Positions 5,803 to 14,393 of a stretch of DNA of 15,231 nt are shown here, in pieces. Made by a program: the position numbers and the translations under genes. The DNA is from Nitrospinota bacterium (lineage in GTDB: Bacteria; Nitrospinota; Nitrospinia; UBA9942; JAHJSF01). Numbering within the stretch: the stretch's first letter is position 1; every line of letters begins with the position of its first letter. A model generated the notes under the pieces. That model was not told the origin of the DNA. It was given only the letters and a program-made list of their open reading frames with translations, and did not search any database. Location of the stretch: the NCBI GenBank assembly GCA_018830405.1, contig JAHJSF010000095.1, positions 1-15,231 of the forward strand, given 5' to 3'.

Positions 5803-6726
5803 ATGAATATAAAGGATCTTTTAAGAGTATCCGATCTAAGCCGAAGCGACATAGAAGAGATATTCGAGTTGACCGATACGCTTAAAAAGAAGAGGGAGAG
5901 AGGGGAGGTCTATGCCCCTTTGGCCGGCAAGACGTTGGGTTTGATATTCAGCAAGGCCTCGACTAGGACGCGTATCTCCTTTGAGGCGGGGATGCTCCAA
6001 CTGGGGGGACACTCAATATATCTTGATCAGCATAACCTTCAGATGTCACGCGGTGAGTCGATTAAAGATTCTGCCCGAATATTTTCCGCTTACCTTGATG
6101 GGGTTGTCATAAGAACATTTTCTCATGTCGAGGTTGAGGAGTTGGCTATGACCGCCATGATACCTATTATTAACGGACTTACCGATACCCATCATCCCTG
6201 CCAGATATTGGCCGATTTATATACAATAAAGAGCCGATTGGGAAGATTAGAGGGGGTTAAAATTGCCTATATCGGGGATGGGAACAATGTCGTTAATTCC
6301 CTTATGGAGGGGGCGGCCATCTTCGGGATGGAACTCACCATCTCGACCCCGAAAGGGTATGAGCCGGACGCCGATATTCTGAAGATGTCGGAGGAGGTCG
6401 CGGCCGAAGCCGGGGGGAAGATATCTCTTTGCCGAGACCCTATGGAGGCAGCCCGTAAGGCCGATATACTTTATACAGATGTTTGGATAAGTATGGGGCA
6501 GGAAAAGGAGCGGGCCAAACGGGAGAAAGACTTTAAGGGATACCAGATTAATAACAAGATTCTTAAGCAGGCGAGCAAGGATGCCTTGGTTATGCATTGT
6601 CTGCCGGCCCATCGAGGGGAGGAGATAACCGCTGAGGTGATTGACGGTGATCGGTCAATTGTCTTCGAAGAGGCGGAGAATAGACTCCATGTTCAGAAGG
6701 CCGTTCTGCAGCTTCTTTTGTCATAA
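5803..6726 (+). CDS. argF: Ornithine carbamoyltransferase
   Basis: ArgF joins ornithine and carbamoyl phosphate to make citrulline in the cytoplasm. The 307 residues match anabolic enzymes of this family. The carbamoyl-phosphate site SKASTRTR is at residues 50-57, with HPCQ at 131-134 (HHPCQILADLY) and the catalytic-cysteine motif HCLPAHRGEE at 265-274. The ornithine-side motif DVWISMGQE (226-234) distinguishes it from aspartate carbamoyltransferase. The ATG at 5803 gives the expected N-terminus (MNIKDLLRVSDLS), though the ribosome site is weak (TAGAGCGATAAA). argG starts 36 bp after its stop, so the two are very likely cotranscribed. Confidence 0.97.
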   Translation: MNIKDLLRVSDLSRSDIEEIFELTDTLKKKRERGEVYAPLAGKTLGLIFSKASTRTRISFEAGMLQLGGHSIYLDQHNLQMSRGESIKDSARIFSAYLDGVVIRTFSHVEVEELAMTAMIPIINGLTDTHHPCQILADLYTIKSRLGRLEGVKIAYIGDGNNVVNSLMEGAAIFGMELTISTPKGYEPDADILKMSEEVAAEAGGKISLCRDPMEAARKADILYTDVWISMGQEKERAKREKDFKGYQINNKILKQASKDALVMHCLPAHRGEEITAEVIDGDRSIVFEEAENRLHVQKAVLQLLLS

Positions 6727-6762
6727 AAGAGATTTTTAAAAATAAATTAGGGAGATATTATA

Positions 6763-7983
6763 GTGGCCAGCAGAGAGAGAGACGTGGTTAAAAAGGTTGT
6801 ATTGGCTTACTCCGGGGGGCTTGATACCTCGGTAATATTGAGGTGGCTTATAGAGGAGTATGGCTGCCAGGTAGTCTGTTTTGCCGCCGATGTGGGACAG
6901 GGGGCCGAGCTTTCCCCGGTCAGGGCCAAGGGGATGAAGACGGGGGCCAGTAAGGTCTATATCGAGGACCTGAGAGAGGAGTTTGTAAAGGATTATATAT
7001 TCCCGATGCTTAGGGCCAATGCGGTCTATGAGGGGAACTATCTCCTCGGGACATCTATTGCCAGGCCGTTGATAGCCAAGGCCCAGATAAGGATTGCCAA
7101 GAAGGAGAAGGCGGATGCGGTGGCCCATGGAGCCACAGGGAAGGGGAATGATCAGGTCAGGTTTGAGCTGGCCTACCATACACTTAGCCCGGGGATAAAG
7201 ATTATTGCCCCTTGGAGGGAGTGGGACCTAAATTCAAGAAAATCGCTAATAGACTATGCCAAACGTTTTGGGATAGATGTTCCGGTAACCAAGAAGAAAC
7301 CTTACAGTTCCGATAGAAACCTCTTTCATATAAGTTTTGAAGGTGGAATATTGGAAGACCCTTGGGCCGAGCCGAAGGAGGATATGTTTCAGATGAGTGT
7401 TTCTCCCGAGAAGGCCCCCAATAAACCAACCTACATAGAGATAGAGTATCTGAAGGGGAATCCGATTGCTGTTGACGGCGTCAAGATGTCTCCGGCTTCT
7501 CTTCTGGGCAAGCTGAACGAGTTGGGAGGGAAGAATGGGGTAGGGCGCAAGGATATTGTCGAAAACCGCTTTGTCGGGATGAAATCGAGAGGGGTCTATG
7601 AAACCCCCGGAGGGACAATTCTTCATGTCGCCCATCGGGGGATAGAGTCGATAACGATGGATAGAGAGGTTATGCATCTGGCCGACGCGCTTATGCCTAA
7701 ATATGCCGAGCTGGTCTACAATGGTTTTTGGTTTTCGCCGGAGAGGGAGATGATGCAGGCGGCCATCGATGCCGGTCAGACTAATGTCAGCGGGGTGGTA
7801 CGTCTTAAACTCTACAAGGGAAATTGTATGCTGGTAGGGCGTAAGTCGGCCAAGTCTCTCTATAGCCAAGATTATGCCACCTTTGAGGCGGAAGATGTCT
7901 ACCGCCAGGCCGATGCGGAGGGCTTTATACGCCTAAATGCACTTAGGTTAAAGATTAACGCTATATTGAATAAACGGACTTGA
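6763..7983 (+). CDS. argG: Argininosuccinate synthase
   Basis: ArgG condenses citrulline and aspartate with ATP to give argininosuccinate. The 406 residues are the normal length. The N-terminal ATP-pyrophosphatase loop AYSGGLDTS is at residues 15-23, followed by [15 protein letters not shown] and the citrulline/aspartate-binding region with [14 protein letters not shown] and EGGILEDP. The C-terminal oligomerisation part contains [13 protein letters not shown] chose GTG 6763, with AGGGAG eight bases upstream; a second GTG at 6784 is possible but lacks a good site. argH, which completes the pathway, does not follow; the next gene is a recombinase. Confidence 0.97.
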   Translation: MASRERDVVKKVVLAYSGGLDTSVILRWLIEEYGCQVVCFAADVGQGAELSPVRAKGMKTGASKVYIEDLREEFVKDYIFPMLRANAVYEGNYLLGTSIARPLIAKAQIRIAKKEKADAVAHGATGKGNDQVRFELAYHTLSPGIKIIAPWREWDLNSRKSLIDYAKRFGIDVPVTKKKPYSSDRNLFHISFEGGILEDPWAEPKEDMFQMSVSPEKAPNKPTYIEIEYLKGNPIAVDGVKMSPASLLGKLNELGGKNGVGRKDIVENRFVGMKSRGVYETPGGTILHVAHRGIESITMDREVMHLADALMPKYAELVYNGFWFSPEREMMQAAIDAGQTNVSGVVRLKLYKGNCMLVGRKSAKSLYSQDYATFEAEDVYRQADAEGFIRLNALRLKINAILNKRT

Positions 7984-8026
7984 AGGTTCCTATTCAACTA
8001 TGAGGGGAAGTATGTTATAAAGGCGG

Positions 8027-8073
8027 TTAATTAAGGAGGTAATTAAAATAGGATGCAACGGCTAGCCTTATGA
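8027..8073 (+). other. Candidate leader mini-ORF (MQRLAL) coupled to the recombinase start
   Basis: A full ribosome site AAGGAGGT (8033-8040) lies 29 nt before the recombinase ATG, too far to serve it directly. It is 12 nt before an ATG at 8053 that opens a six-codon frame, MQRLAL. The stop of this frame overlaps the recombinase start as ATGA (8070-8073). The ribosome site also sits exactly in the loop of an inverted repeat, TTAATT (8027-8032) and AATTAA (8041-8046). Translational coupling is an inference; the six codons may be chance. Confidence 0.35.
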
Positions 8074-8960
8074 ATACGCATGTCGAGGATTTTATAAGAT
8101 ACCTTGAAGGAGAGAAGGGGGCATCGCCCCATACCGTCCGTAATTATTTGAGCGATCTCACCCAGTTTTTTTCCTTTCTTGAAGATAGCGGTGACACTGA
8201 TATACGTAATGTGGATAAGATTGCTATCAGGCTATACCTTGCCTCTCTCTATCGGGGAGAGGTAAAGGGGAGTTCCGTGGCCCGTAAGATATCTACCCTG
8301 AGGAGTTTCTTTAAGTATCTTTGCCGAGAGGGGTATTTGGATAAGAACCCCGCCTCTCAGGTTACCCTCCCCAAGGTTGAAAAAAAGCTCCCCCATTTTT
8401 TATCTGTAGATGAGGCCTTCGCCTTGGTTGAAATGCCCAAGGGGGAGCAGGTTGCCGTTCTGCGTGATAGGGCTATTATGGAGCTGCTCTACGCGACGGG
8501 GATCAGGGTATCAGAGCTTGTTTCCCTCAATGATGGCGACATCGATTTAGCTGATTCTATGGCTCGGGTTACCGGTAAGGGGAACAAGGAGCGGCTTGTC
8601 CCTATAGGGGAGAAGGCGATTGAGGCCATGAATAGCTACCTAGCCCTAAGGGATAATATCCCCAAGGGGGGAAAGGAGGGGGCCCACCCCATTTTTATGA
8701 ATATGAGGGGGGGGAGGCTGACCGATAGAAGTGTCAGAAATATAGTTGACCGTTATTCAAGGCTGGCCTCTATAAGGCAGCATGTTTCACCCCATTCCCT
8801 GAGGCACTCTTTTGCCACCCATCTTCTTGAGGGGGGGGCTAATCTTAGGATTATTCAGGAATTGCTTGGCCATTCCAGCCTTTCAACTACTCAAAAATAT
8901 ACACACACCAATCTTGACTATTTGATGAAGGTCTATGATGCAGCCCACCCTAAGGCCTAA
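8070..8960 (+). CDS. xerC: Tyrosine recombinase of the XerC/XerD type
   Basis: Xer recombinases resolve chromosome dimers at dif during cell division. This 296-residue protein has the usual Xer length. An N-terminal SAM-like DNA-binding domain (VEDFIRYLEGEKGASPHTVRNY) precedes the catalytic domain. All catalytic residues are present: R146 (TGIRVSEL), K170 (TGKGNK), H242 and R245 (HSLRHSFATH), H268 (LGHSS) and the nucleophile Y277 (QKYTHT). The ATG at 8070 is the only start available, since an in-frame stop lies at 8049. It has no close ribosome site (see the mini-ORF). It follows argG by 86 bp. XerC and XerD are hard to separate by eye; the N-terminus and length slightly favour XerC. The small intact Xer form argues against a phage or integron integrase. 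Element M1 begins at its stop codon. Confidence 0.88.
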   Translation: MNTHVEDFIRYLEGEKGASPHTVRNYLSDLTQFFSFLEDSGDTDIRNVDKIAIRLYLASLYRGEVKGSSVARKISTLRSFFKYLCREGYLDKNPASQVTLPKVEKKLPHFLSVDEAFALVEMPKGEQVAVLRDRAIMELLYATGIRVSELVSLNDGDIDLADSMARVTGKGNKERLVPIGEKAIEAMNSYLALRDNIPKGGKEGAHPIFMNMRGGRLTDRSVRNIVDRYSRLASIRQHVSPHSLRHSFATHLLEGGANLRIIQELLGHSSLSTTQKYTHTNLDYLMKVYDAAHPKA

Positions 8961-9131
8961 TACGAAGTCGCATTCAAACGCATACAACCCCCTATCCCCC
9001 TTTGTTAAGGGGGAATAAGGGGGTTGTACGTCGCTTCCTCCTTGCCCTATAATCATTCCCTTCCTTACCCCTCCCCCACTTGCTGGGGGAGGCAGGAGGG
9101 GGGTTGTTATCATTTTGAAGGCAACTTCGTA
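8961..9131. mobile_element. M1: inverted-repeat element holding two G/C-run palindromes
   Basis: The left end TACGAAGTCGCATTCAAA and the reverse complement of the right end TACGAAGTTGCCTTCAAA differ at two of 18 bases; the similarity continues into ACAACCCCC, giving inverted repeats of about 32 bp. The terminal TA fits a TA target duplication. Inside are a G/C-run palindrome at 8982-9028, identical over 47 nt to the core of element E2, and a diverged one at about 9066-9107 (CTCCCCCA with TGGGGGAG). The element starts directly after the xerC TAA stop. Frames reading through it (PPYSPLTKGDRG-like peptides) are not genes. Confidence 0.7.
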
Positions 9132-9198
9132 GGCTATCTCTCCTAAGGTCGTTAAGATTGTCAATTCCGCTCCCCAATTATTGTTAGGGGGGGCGATT
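9132..9198. other. Short gap between the convergent xerC and manC genes
   Basis: CCCC (about 9173-9176) and the G7 run at 9187-9193 could form a short hairpin around AATTATTGTTA. It is at best a weak terminator. Nothing else is visible. Confidence 0.3.
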
Positions 9199-10287
9199 CT
9201 ATAGGTATTTGTCCAACCCTCTGGCCTTCAGAAGCTCAACAACCTTTTTTACATCCTGACTGTTCTTCTTGCTGCAGACAAGGGTTGCGTCACGCGTTGT
9301 GACAACGATCAGATCTTTCACCCCGACCAGAGCGGTCAATCCCCTACTGTTATGAACTAGGCACCCCTCTGAGGCGATGGCGATATCATTCCCAATGATA
9401 CAATTCCCATTTTCATCCATCTTCACCAGCTCGGAAAGGGCCAGCCAGCTCCCAAGGTCATTCCACCCTATGTTGCATGGGATAACTCCACCCAATGATG
9501 TTTTTTCCATTATGCCGTTATCTATCGAGACCTTAGAGAATGACTTGTATATCTTGCTCAAGGTTCGACTACTGCTCTTATTATCAAGTGATTTATCTAT
9601 GCGGGCCAGCCCGGAACTAAGCTCGGGCATATAGGTGTCTATCTCCCCCAATATTGTCTCGGCCTTCCAGATGAATATTCCGCCGTTCCAGTAGTAGTTG
9701 GAAGACTTAAGAAGTTCCTTGGCCTTGGAGAGGCTCGGTTTTTCTATGAATCTCTCTATCGTACGGGTGCTATGCTTATGGGTCTCAACCTTTTGCTTCT
9801 GTTTTATTTTTTTGCCCGCTTCTATGTAGCCGTAACCTGTTTCAGGATAATGCGGTTTTAGCCCTAAGGTCAGAAGCCTGTCTTCATGTTTGACTATATC
9901 TCGCCCATACCTGATTACACCCTGAAAGGCCTTGCTGTCCGATATGGTGTGGTCGGCCGGAAGGACAACCATGATGCCGCCCTTGAGCCTCCTTTTTACA
10001 TGTAGCGCGGCCAAGCCTATAGCCGCGGCGGTATTTCTGGCGTATGGTTCAACGATAATGTTTTCAGGGGGAATATCGGGGAGGAGGGAGGTTATCCGCC
10101 TCCGCTGGCTCCTTACAGTCACTATAAGGATATTGTCCTTCTTTACTACGGGGAGTATCCGCTCTATGGTCTCTCTTAGGAGACTTTTATTGCTCGTTAG
10201 GGGGAGGGTTTGCTTAGGCCTTCTTTCTCGGCTGAGCGGCCAAAAACGGGTGCCGCTCCCACCTGCCATAATTACAGCGTAGAGCAT
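9199..10287 (-). CDS. manC: Mannose-1-phosphate guanylyltransferase
   Basis: This enzyme makes GDP-mannose from mannose-1-phosphate and GTP, for polysaccharides and glycoconjugates. From ATG 10287 it has 362 residues. The nucleotidyltransferase signature GGSGTRFWPLSR is at residues 9-20, with EPYARNTAAAIGLAA (80-94), LPADH (109-113), GYGYIEAG and FIEKPS (180-185), then NGGIFIWKA and WNDLGSW. It ends near residue 362 and lacks the C-terminal cupin isomerase domain of about 100 residues found in bifunctional ManC/AlgA proteins, so it is probably the single-function enzyme. GAGGGGG lies just before ATG 10287; an ATG at 10317 falls inside a hairpin stem and is rejected. It follows ndk on the same strand across a 94-bp gap with a strong hairpin. 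Confidence 0.93.
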   Translation of the reverse strand: MLYAVIMAGGSGTRFWPLSRERRPKQTLPLTSNKSLLRETIERILPVVKKDNILIVTVRSQRRRITSLLPDIPPENIIVEPYARNTAAAIGLAALHVKRRLKGGIMVVLPADHTISDSKAFQGVIRYGRDIVKHEDRLLTLGLKPHYPETGYGYIEAGKKIKQKQKVETHKHSTRTIERFIEKPSLSKAKELLKSSNYYWNGGIFIWKAETILGEIDTYMPELSSGLARIDKSLDNKSSSRTLSKIYKSFSKVSIDNGIMEKTSLGGVIPCNIGWNDLGSWLALSELVKMDENGNCIIGNDIAIASEGCLVHNSRGLTALVGVKDLIVVTTRDATLVCSKKNSQDVKKVVELLKARGLDKYL

Positions 10288-10307
10288 ATTTCCCCCTCTA
10301 AGTTGGA

Positions 10308-10339
10308 AGAGCCTCATAACTTCTCCGTTATGAGGCTCT
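10308..10339 (-). terminator. Perfect 13-bp hairpin between ndk and manC
   Basis: AGAGCCTCATAAC (10308-10320) and GTTATGAGGCTCT (10327-10339) are perfect complements around a 6-nt loop. On the minus strand it follows the ndk stop by about 42 nt and ends 20 nt before the manC ATG. The downstream bases (TCCAACTTAG) are not a T-run, so it may stop transcription inefficiently, mark an RNA end, or affect manC translation. Confidence 0.55.
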
Positions 10340-10381
10340 CTGTATCGTTGCTATCTTATTTTACAGATTGTGAAGTTGTGA

Positions 10382-10798
10382 CTATTTTACCACTTCCATG
10401 GCGGAGAAGAAAAAGGGAAGCTCGTAAGACACAGACTCGGGAGAGTCTGACCCATGAACAGAGTTCTTCTCTAGGTTAACAGCAAAATCTTTTCTTATTG
10501 TACCAGGCTCAGCATTTTCAGGATTAGTGGCCCCCATCAGGTCACGCCATTTGGTTATGGCGTTTTCTCCCCTTAAAACAAGGGCGACTATCGGACCGGA
10601 AGAGATATACTCGGTCAACTCTCCGTAGAAAGGCCTGGCGGCGTGAACCTTATAGAACCCTTCGGCCTCCTTCTTGGTTAAGGAGACAAGTTTCATGGCT
10701 GCTACCTCTAGGCCGTTAGACTCGATCCTCTCAACAATTTTGCCTATCAGATTTCTTTCAACTGCATCCGGTTTAATAAGGGCAACAGTCTCTTCCAT
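10382..10798 (-). CDS. ndk: Nucleoside diphosphate kinase
   Basis: Ndk moves the terminal phosphate between nucleoside tri- and diphosphates through a phosphohistidine and balances NTP pools. The 138 residues are typical. The start METVALIKPDAV-like sequence (MEETVALIKPDAVERN), the substrate region RPFYGELTEYISSGP, and the active-site motif NSVHGSDS with its His are all present. The C-terminal SYELPFFF is family-like. AGGA lies about 10 nt before the ATG at 10798. It begins 36 bp after korB and is probably in the same operon, where it could recycle the nucleotide made or used by succinyl-CoA ligase. Confidence 0.97.
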   Translation of the reverse strand: MEETVALIKPDAVERNLIGKIVERIESNGLEVAAMKLVSLTKKEAEGFYKVHAARPFYGELTEYISSGPIVALVLRGENAITKWRDLMGATNPENAEPGTIRKDFAVNLEKNSVHGSDSPESVSYELPFFFSAMEVVK

Positions 10799-10834
10799 TA
10801 TTTATCTATCCTATCTTTCTTTAAATATTAAAAA

Positions 10835-11704
10835 TTATGGTTTAAAAGTGTCAATAATTGCCTCAAAATCGGACTTATCCTGACCCCCTGCCTTTTTCTT
10901 TATATTCTGCAATTGTTCAGTATATGGCGTTCTTTCTACCTGATAATATATACCCGCATATAGTTCCCCGTCATTCTCCTTTATAGTCAAGTCAATTGCC
11001 TTTAGGCGGTCGGTACTGTCGTGGCTCTCCGGGATATCTATCATCATATCCCTAAACGAGTCGGCAGTGTCAATCTTGTTAAAGGTTGGACAGGGAGATA
11101 TAATCTCCACAAACGAAAAACCGACATGATTCATAGCCGCAGTAATAAGGGATTTAACCTGTTTTGGGTTTCCGGAGAAACCGCGAGCGACAAATGATGC
11201 CCCGTAGGCGAGCATGTAGAGCAAGGGGTTAATAGGTTCGTCCGGTGAACCGTATGGACTGGTATTTGTGACATGGCCAAAAGTGCTTGTAGGGGAGAGC
11301 TGCCCCTTCGTTAGTCCATATATCCGGTTGTTCATCATAATGCAGGTGATGTCTATGTTCTTTCTTGCCACGTGGGGGACGTGCCCTCCGCCGATGCTGA
11401 AACAATCTCCATCACCGCTGACTACCAGGACATTGAGGGATGGATTCGCCAGTTTTACCCCTGTAGCCACAGGCAGGGCTCGTCCATGGGCGGTATGTAC
11501 TCCGTATGAATTAAGGAAAAATGGGAAACGGCTTGAACATCCGATACCAGAGACGACTACGGTGTTGTTATAATCAACCCCGAGATCAGCAAAGGTATTT
11601 GTTACCCCATTTAAAACCCCAAAATGACCGCAACCGGGACACCAGATTGGTTTTATCTCGCTCTTATAATCATTAGCTTTTAATGCTGCCACTGTGGATG
11701 CCAT
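10835..11704 (-). CDS. korB: 2-oxoacid:ferredoxin oxidoreductase, beta subunit (probable 2-oxoglutarate form)
   Basis: The beta subunit binds thiamine pyrophosphate and one 4Fe-4S cluster and, with the alpha subunit, interconverts a 2-oxoacid plus CoA and acyl-CoA plus CO2 using ferredoxin. The 289 residues show WCPGCGH (21-27, Cys22 and Cys25), GIGCSSR (Cys56) and a later Cys in SPCPTFN (205), matching the four cluster ligands of two-subunit enzymes. The TPP motif runs from GDGD (97-100) to NN (125-126). The ATG at 11704 has AAAGGAG about nine bases upstream. It follows korA by 53 bp. The succinyl-CoA ligase neighbours favour 2-oxoglutarate as substrate, but sequence alone cannot exclude pyruvate or branched-chain oxoacids. 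Confidence 0.92.
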   Translation of the reverse strand: MASTVAALKANDYKSEIKPIWCPGCGHFGVLNGVTNTFADLGVDYNNTVVVSGIGCSSRFPFFLNSYGVHTAHGRALPVATGVKLANPSLNVLVVSGDGDCFSIGGGHVPHVARKNIDITCIMMNNRIYGLTKGQLSPTSTFGHVTNTSPYGSPDEPINPLLYMLAYGASFVARGFSGNPKQVKSLITAAMNHVGFSFVEIISPCPTFNKIDTADSFRDMMIDIPESHDSTDRLKAIDLTIKENDGELYAGIYYQVERTPYTEQLQNIKKKAGGQDKSDFEAIIDTFKP

Positions 11705-11757
11705 TATATTTATCTCCTTTAATATAACTGTTTACTGTCTGAAATGTTGAAACGTTA

Positions 11758-13491
11758 CTATTGTAGAATCTCCTCAACCTTCTTCTCAATCTCCTCGGGG
11801 TTGAATGGTAACCCACTGTAGATGTTTTGTTTTATTGGTTTTACCGAGGTCTTGGAGGCAATCAAGTCGGCAAACTGTCCCTGATAATTTACCTCCGGCA
11901 CAAGCACCTTTTTCAATCCCTTGGCAAACTTCTCTATAGCCTTGACAGGTAGCGGATAGATAAGTTTTGGATATAGGGCAGAGACTTTAACCCCTTTTGC
12001 CCTCAATCGCTCTACTGCCTCACGCACTGAACCCTGCGTAGACCCCCACGATATGATCCCAATTTCAGCTCCCTCAATCCCGTCCGGCTCTTCCGGCGGC
12101 AGATCGTCTTCTATGTTTTTCAGCTTACTAAACCGTTTTTCCATCATCAAGGCGCGGTTCTCAGGTGTAGTTTGCGGAGCTCCCTTCTCTGAGTGTTCTA
12201 AGCCTGTAATCCAGTGTGCCAGCCCCTCTTCGCCCGGAATTGAAACCGGTGATATCCCGCTTTCTGTAAACTTGTATCGCTTAAATCTTTCGCCACACTC
12301 ATCGCCCTTTTTTGCTCTTAAGCGGTTAACAATCTCTATCTTTGAAGGATCCGGCCGTTCCATAGTCTCTGTCCGCATCCCGAGAGAGCCATCGGAAAGA
12401 ATAATGACCGGCATTTGATATTTCTCTGCCAGATTGAATGCCTTGATGGTCAATGTTACGCACTCTTCGACATTTTCGGGAGAAACAACAATCCGGGGCA
12501 TATCACCATGCCCTCCATAGACGGCCATAAAAAGATCCGACTGCTCATGTTTTGTCGGCATCCCTGTGCTTGGCCCTCCCCTTTGGACGTCAGCCAAGAC
12601 AAGAGGTATCTCGGCGATGCTGGCCAGTCCGAGAAGTTCAATCATCAGGGAAAGTGCGGGACCGGAGATGGCCGACATGACCTTCGCCCCCGCAAAAGAG
12701 GCTCCTATCATATGGCCTATCGCCGCTATCTCGTCCTCGGCCTGAATAAGTGTTCCGTTTGTCTTTGGAAGGAATTTGGCAAGCCATATAGCTATCTCTG
12801 TTGCCGGTGTGAGCGGGTAGCAGGAGAAGAAATTACAACCGGCAAGGAGCGCTCCAAACCCGATAGCATCATTTCCGTTGAGAAGGATTAAATCTTTCTT
12901 CTCGACGCCGGTTATGTTGTACTTGTCAACCTTCTTGATATTCTCCCGTACATAATCGCGTCCGGCATTGAAACCGATGAGGTTGTTCTCGACGATATCT
13001 TCCCCTTTACCGGCAAATTTTTCTCGAATCTTCGAATCGAAACCTTTTATCGGGATAGAAAATAGTTCGGCAATGGCACCGAGGGCGACCATGTTTTTGG
13101 CTCTATAGTTCTTTAGGTCAACCTTGGCGATCTTTGACATTGGAACACTGTATACAGTTACTCCGGGGAGATCACCCGCTTCCTCTATATCTCCTCCAGG
13201 ACCATCGTAGACAAGGACTGTTCCCTCTTTTAATAAACTACGATTTAACTCCAATCCCTCTTTGTTAAAGGCGACAAGAATATGAAAGCCATCCCCCTGC
13301 GATAAAATTTTCTCGGAAGATATTCGTATTTGGGATAAGGCGTATCCACCCTTAATGGTTGCAGGGAATGTCTTAAAGGTCAGAACGTTAAACCCCTCGC
13401 GTGCGGCCGCATCGGCGGTCAAACTGCCGGCGCTGATAATACCTTCTCCTCCCTCTCCTACTATCCTGACAATGATGTCTCCAGAACTCAT
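11758..13491 (-). CDS. korA: 2-oxoacid:ferredoxin oxidoreductase, fused gamma-alpha subunit
   Basis: This is the large subunit partner of KorB. The 577 residues join a gamma domain (about 1-190, starting IIVRIVGEGGEGIISAG and including FPATIKGGYA) to an alpha domain (about 200-577). The alpha domain has LLNGNDAIGFGALLAG, the 2-oxoacid-site motif YPLTPATE (225-232), QAEDEIAAIG with a conserved Glu, and GPSTGMPTKHEQSDL (306-320). The fusion is the two-subunit (KorAB) form, unlike four- or five-subunit enzymes; I see no ferredoxin-like delta domain. ATG 13491 has AGGAG six bases upstream. It starts 32 bp after sucD. The reaction could run oxidatively, or reductively to fix CO2; the sequence does not decide. 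Confidence 0.93.
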   Translation of the reverse strand: MSSGDIIVRIVGEGGEGIISAGSLTADAAAREGFNVLTFKTFPATIKGGYALSQIRISSEKILSQGDGFHILVAFNKEGLELNRSLLKEGTVLVYDGPGGDIEEAGDLPGVTVYSVPMSKIAKVDLKNYRAKNMVALGAIAELFSIPIKGFDSKIREKFAGKGEDIVENNLIGFNAGRDYVRENIKKVDKYNITGVEKKDLILLNGNDAIGFGALLAGCNFFSCYPLTPATEIAIWLAKFLPKTNGTLIQAEDEIAAIGHMIGASFAGAKVMSAISGPALSLMIELLGLASIAEIPLVLADVQRGGPSTGMPTKHEQSDLFMAVYGGHGDMPRIVVSPENVEECVTLTIKAFNLAEKYQMPVIILSDGSLGMRTETMERPDPSKIEIVNRLRAKKGDECGERFKRYKFTESGISPVSIPGEEGLAHWITGLEHSEKGAPQTTPENRALMMEKRFSKLKNIEDDLPPEEPDGIEGAEIGIISWGSTQGSVREAVERLRAKGVKVSALYPKLIYPLPVKAIEKFAKGLKKVLVPEVNYQGQFADLIASKTSVKPIKQNIYSGLPFNPEEIEKKVEEILQ

Positions 13492-13523
13492 CTTTTTCTC
13501 CTATAGAATTTGAGCTGTTTGTT

Positions 13524-14393
13524 TTATTGCAAGACGGAGGCTATCGTCTTCCCGAGCTCAGACGGATTTCTGCATACATGAATTCCCGCCTCCTCCATCG
13601 CCCTGAACTTCTCGGCCGCTGTCCCCTTGCCACCGGATATTATGGCCCCGGCGTGTCCCATTCTCCTCCCCTGAGGCGCGGTCTGACCGGCAATAAAGCC
13701 GACAACCGGTTTTTTCATATTCTCCTTTATAAAGGCGGCGGCAGTTTCTTCCGCATTCCCCCCTATTTCTCCAACCATACAGACCATATCGGTGTCCTTA
13801 TCCTCTTCAAAGAGGGCCAAGGCGTCGATAAAGTTTGTCCCGATAATAGGATCGCCCCCTATCCCTATACAGGTCGACTGCCCGATTCCGAGGGCGGTCA
13901 TTTGGGCCACAACCTCATAAGTTAGGGTTCCGCTCCTTGATATAACGCCGACACGCCCCTTTTTATGGATATGCCCCGGCATGATACCTATCTTGGCCTC
14001 TCCCGGTGTTATTATCCCCGGACAGTTTGGACCAATGAGCCGTGTTCCTTTGTTGGCCAGGAACATTTTAACCTTGACCATTTCAATGATTGGAATACCT
14101 TCCGATATGCAGACTACAAGGGATATGCCGGCATCGGCTGCCTCCATAATTGCATCAGCCGCAAATTGGGCCGGGACGAATATGACCGATACGTTCGCCC
14201 CCGTTTCCTTGACCGCCTTAGAAACGGTGTTAAAGACAGGTATGCCGAATATCTTCTCCCCCTCTTTTCCCGGAGTAACACCGGCGACTATGTTTGTCCC
14301 ATACTTTTGGCACTGCTCGGTATGAAACCTTCCCTCTGCGCCGGTTATCCCCTGCACTAATAGTCGGGTATCTTTATTTACAAGAATGCTCAT
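13524..14393 (-). CDS. sucD: Succinate-CoA ligase, alpha subunit
   Basis: SucD carries the CoA-binding site and the phosphohistidine of succinyl-CoA synthetase, which couples succinyl-CoA and succinate to an NDP/NTP pair. The 289 residues match the family. The CoA-binding Rossmann part has [11 protein letters not shown] (15-25) and TPGKEG; then [12 protein letters not shown] (121-132) and the active His247 in [15 protein letters not shown] 14393 overlaps the sucC stop by one base (TAATG), with AGGAAA upstream inside sucC, so translation is probably coupled. korA follows after 32 bp. Confidence 0.97.
   Translation of the reverse strand: MSILVNKDTRLLVQGITGAEGRFHTEQCQKYGTNIVAGVTPGKEGEKIFGIPVFNTVSKAVKETGANVSVIFVPAQFAADAIMEAADAGISLVVCISEGIPIIEMVKVKMFLANKGTRLIGPNCPGIITPGEAKIGIMPGHIHKKGRVGVISRSGTLTYEVVAQMTALGIGQSTCIGIGGDPIIGTNFIDALALFEEDKDTDMVCMVGEIGGNAEETAAAFIKENMKKPVVGFIAGQTAPQGRRMGHAGAIISGGKGTAAEKFRAMEEAGIHVCRNPSELGKTIASVLQ

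Noticed and set aside
151-9107. CRISPR array
   Set aside because: The palindromes are irregularly spaced over 9 kb, are of mixed length and orientation, and have no spacer-repeat periodicity or cas genes nearby.
8883-9177. Minus-strand frames of 93 and 61 codons in the xerC-manC gap
   Set aside because: Their peptides (PPYSPLTKGDRG, PPASPSKWGRG) are translations of the G/C-run repeats, a common source of false hypothetical proteins.
8961-9198. dif site next to the xerC-type gene
   Set aside because: The inverted repeats do not match the dif layout of two 11-bp arms around a 6-bp centre; they belong to element M1.
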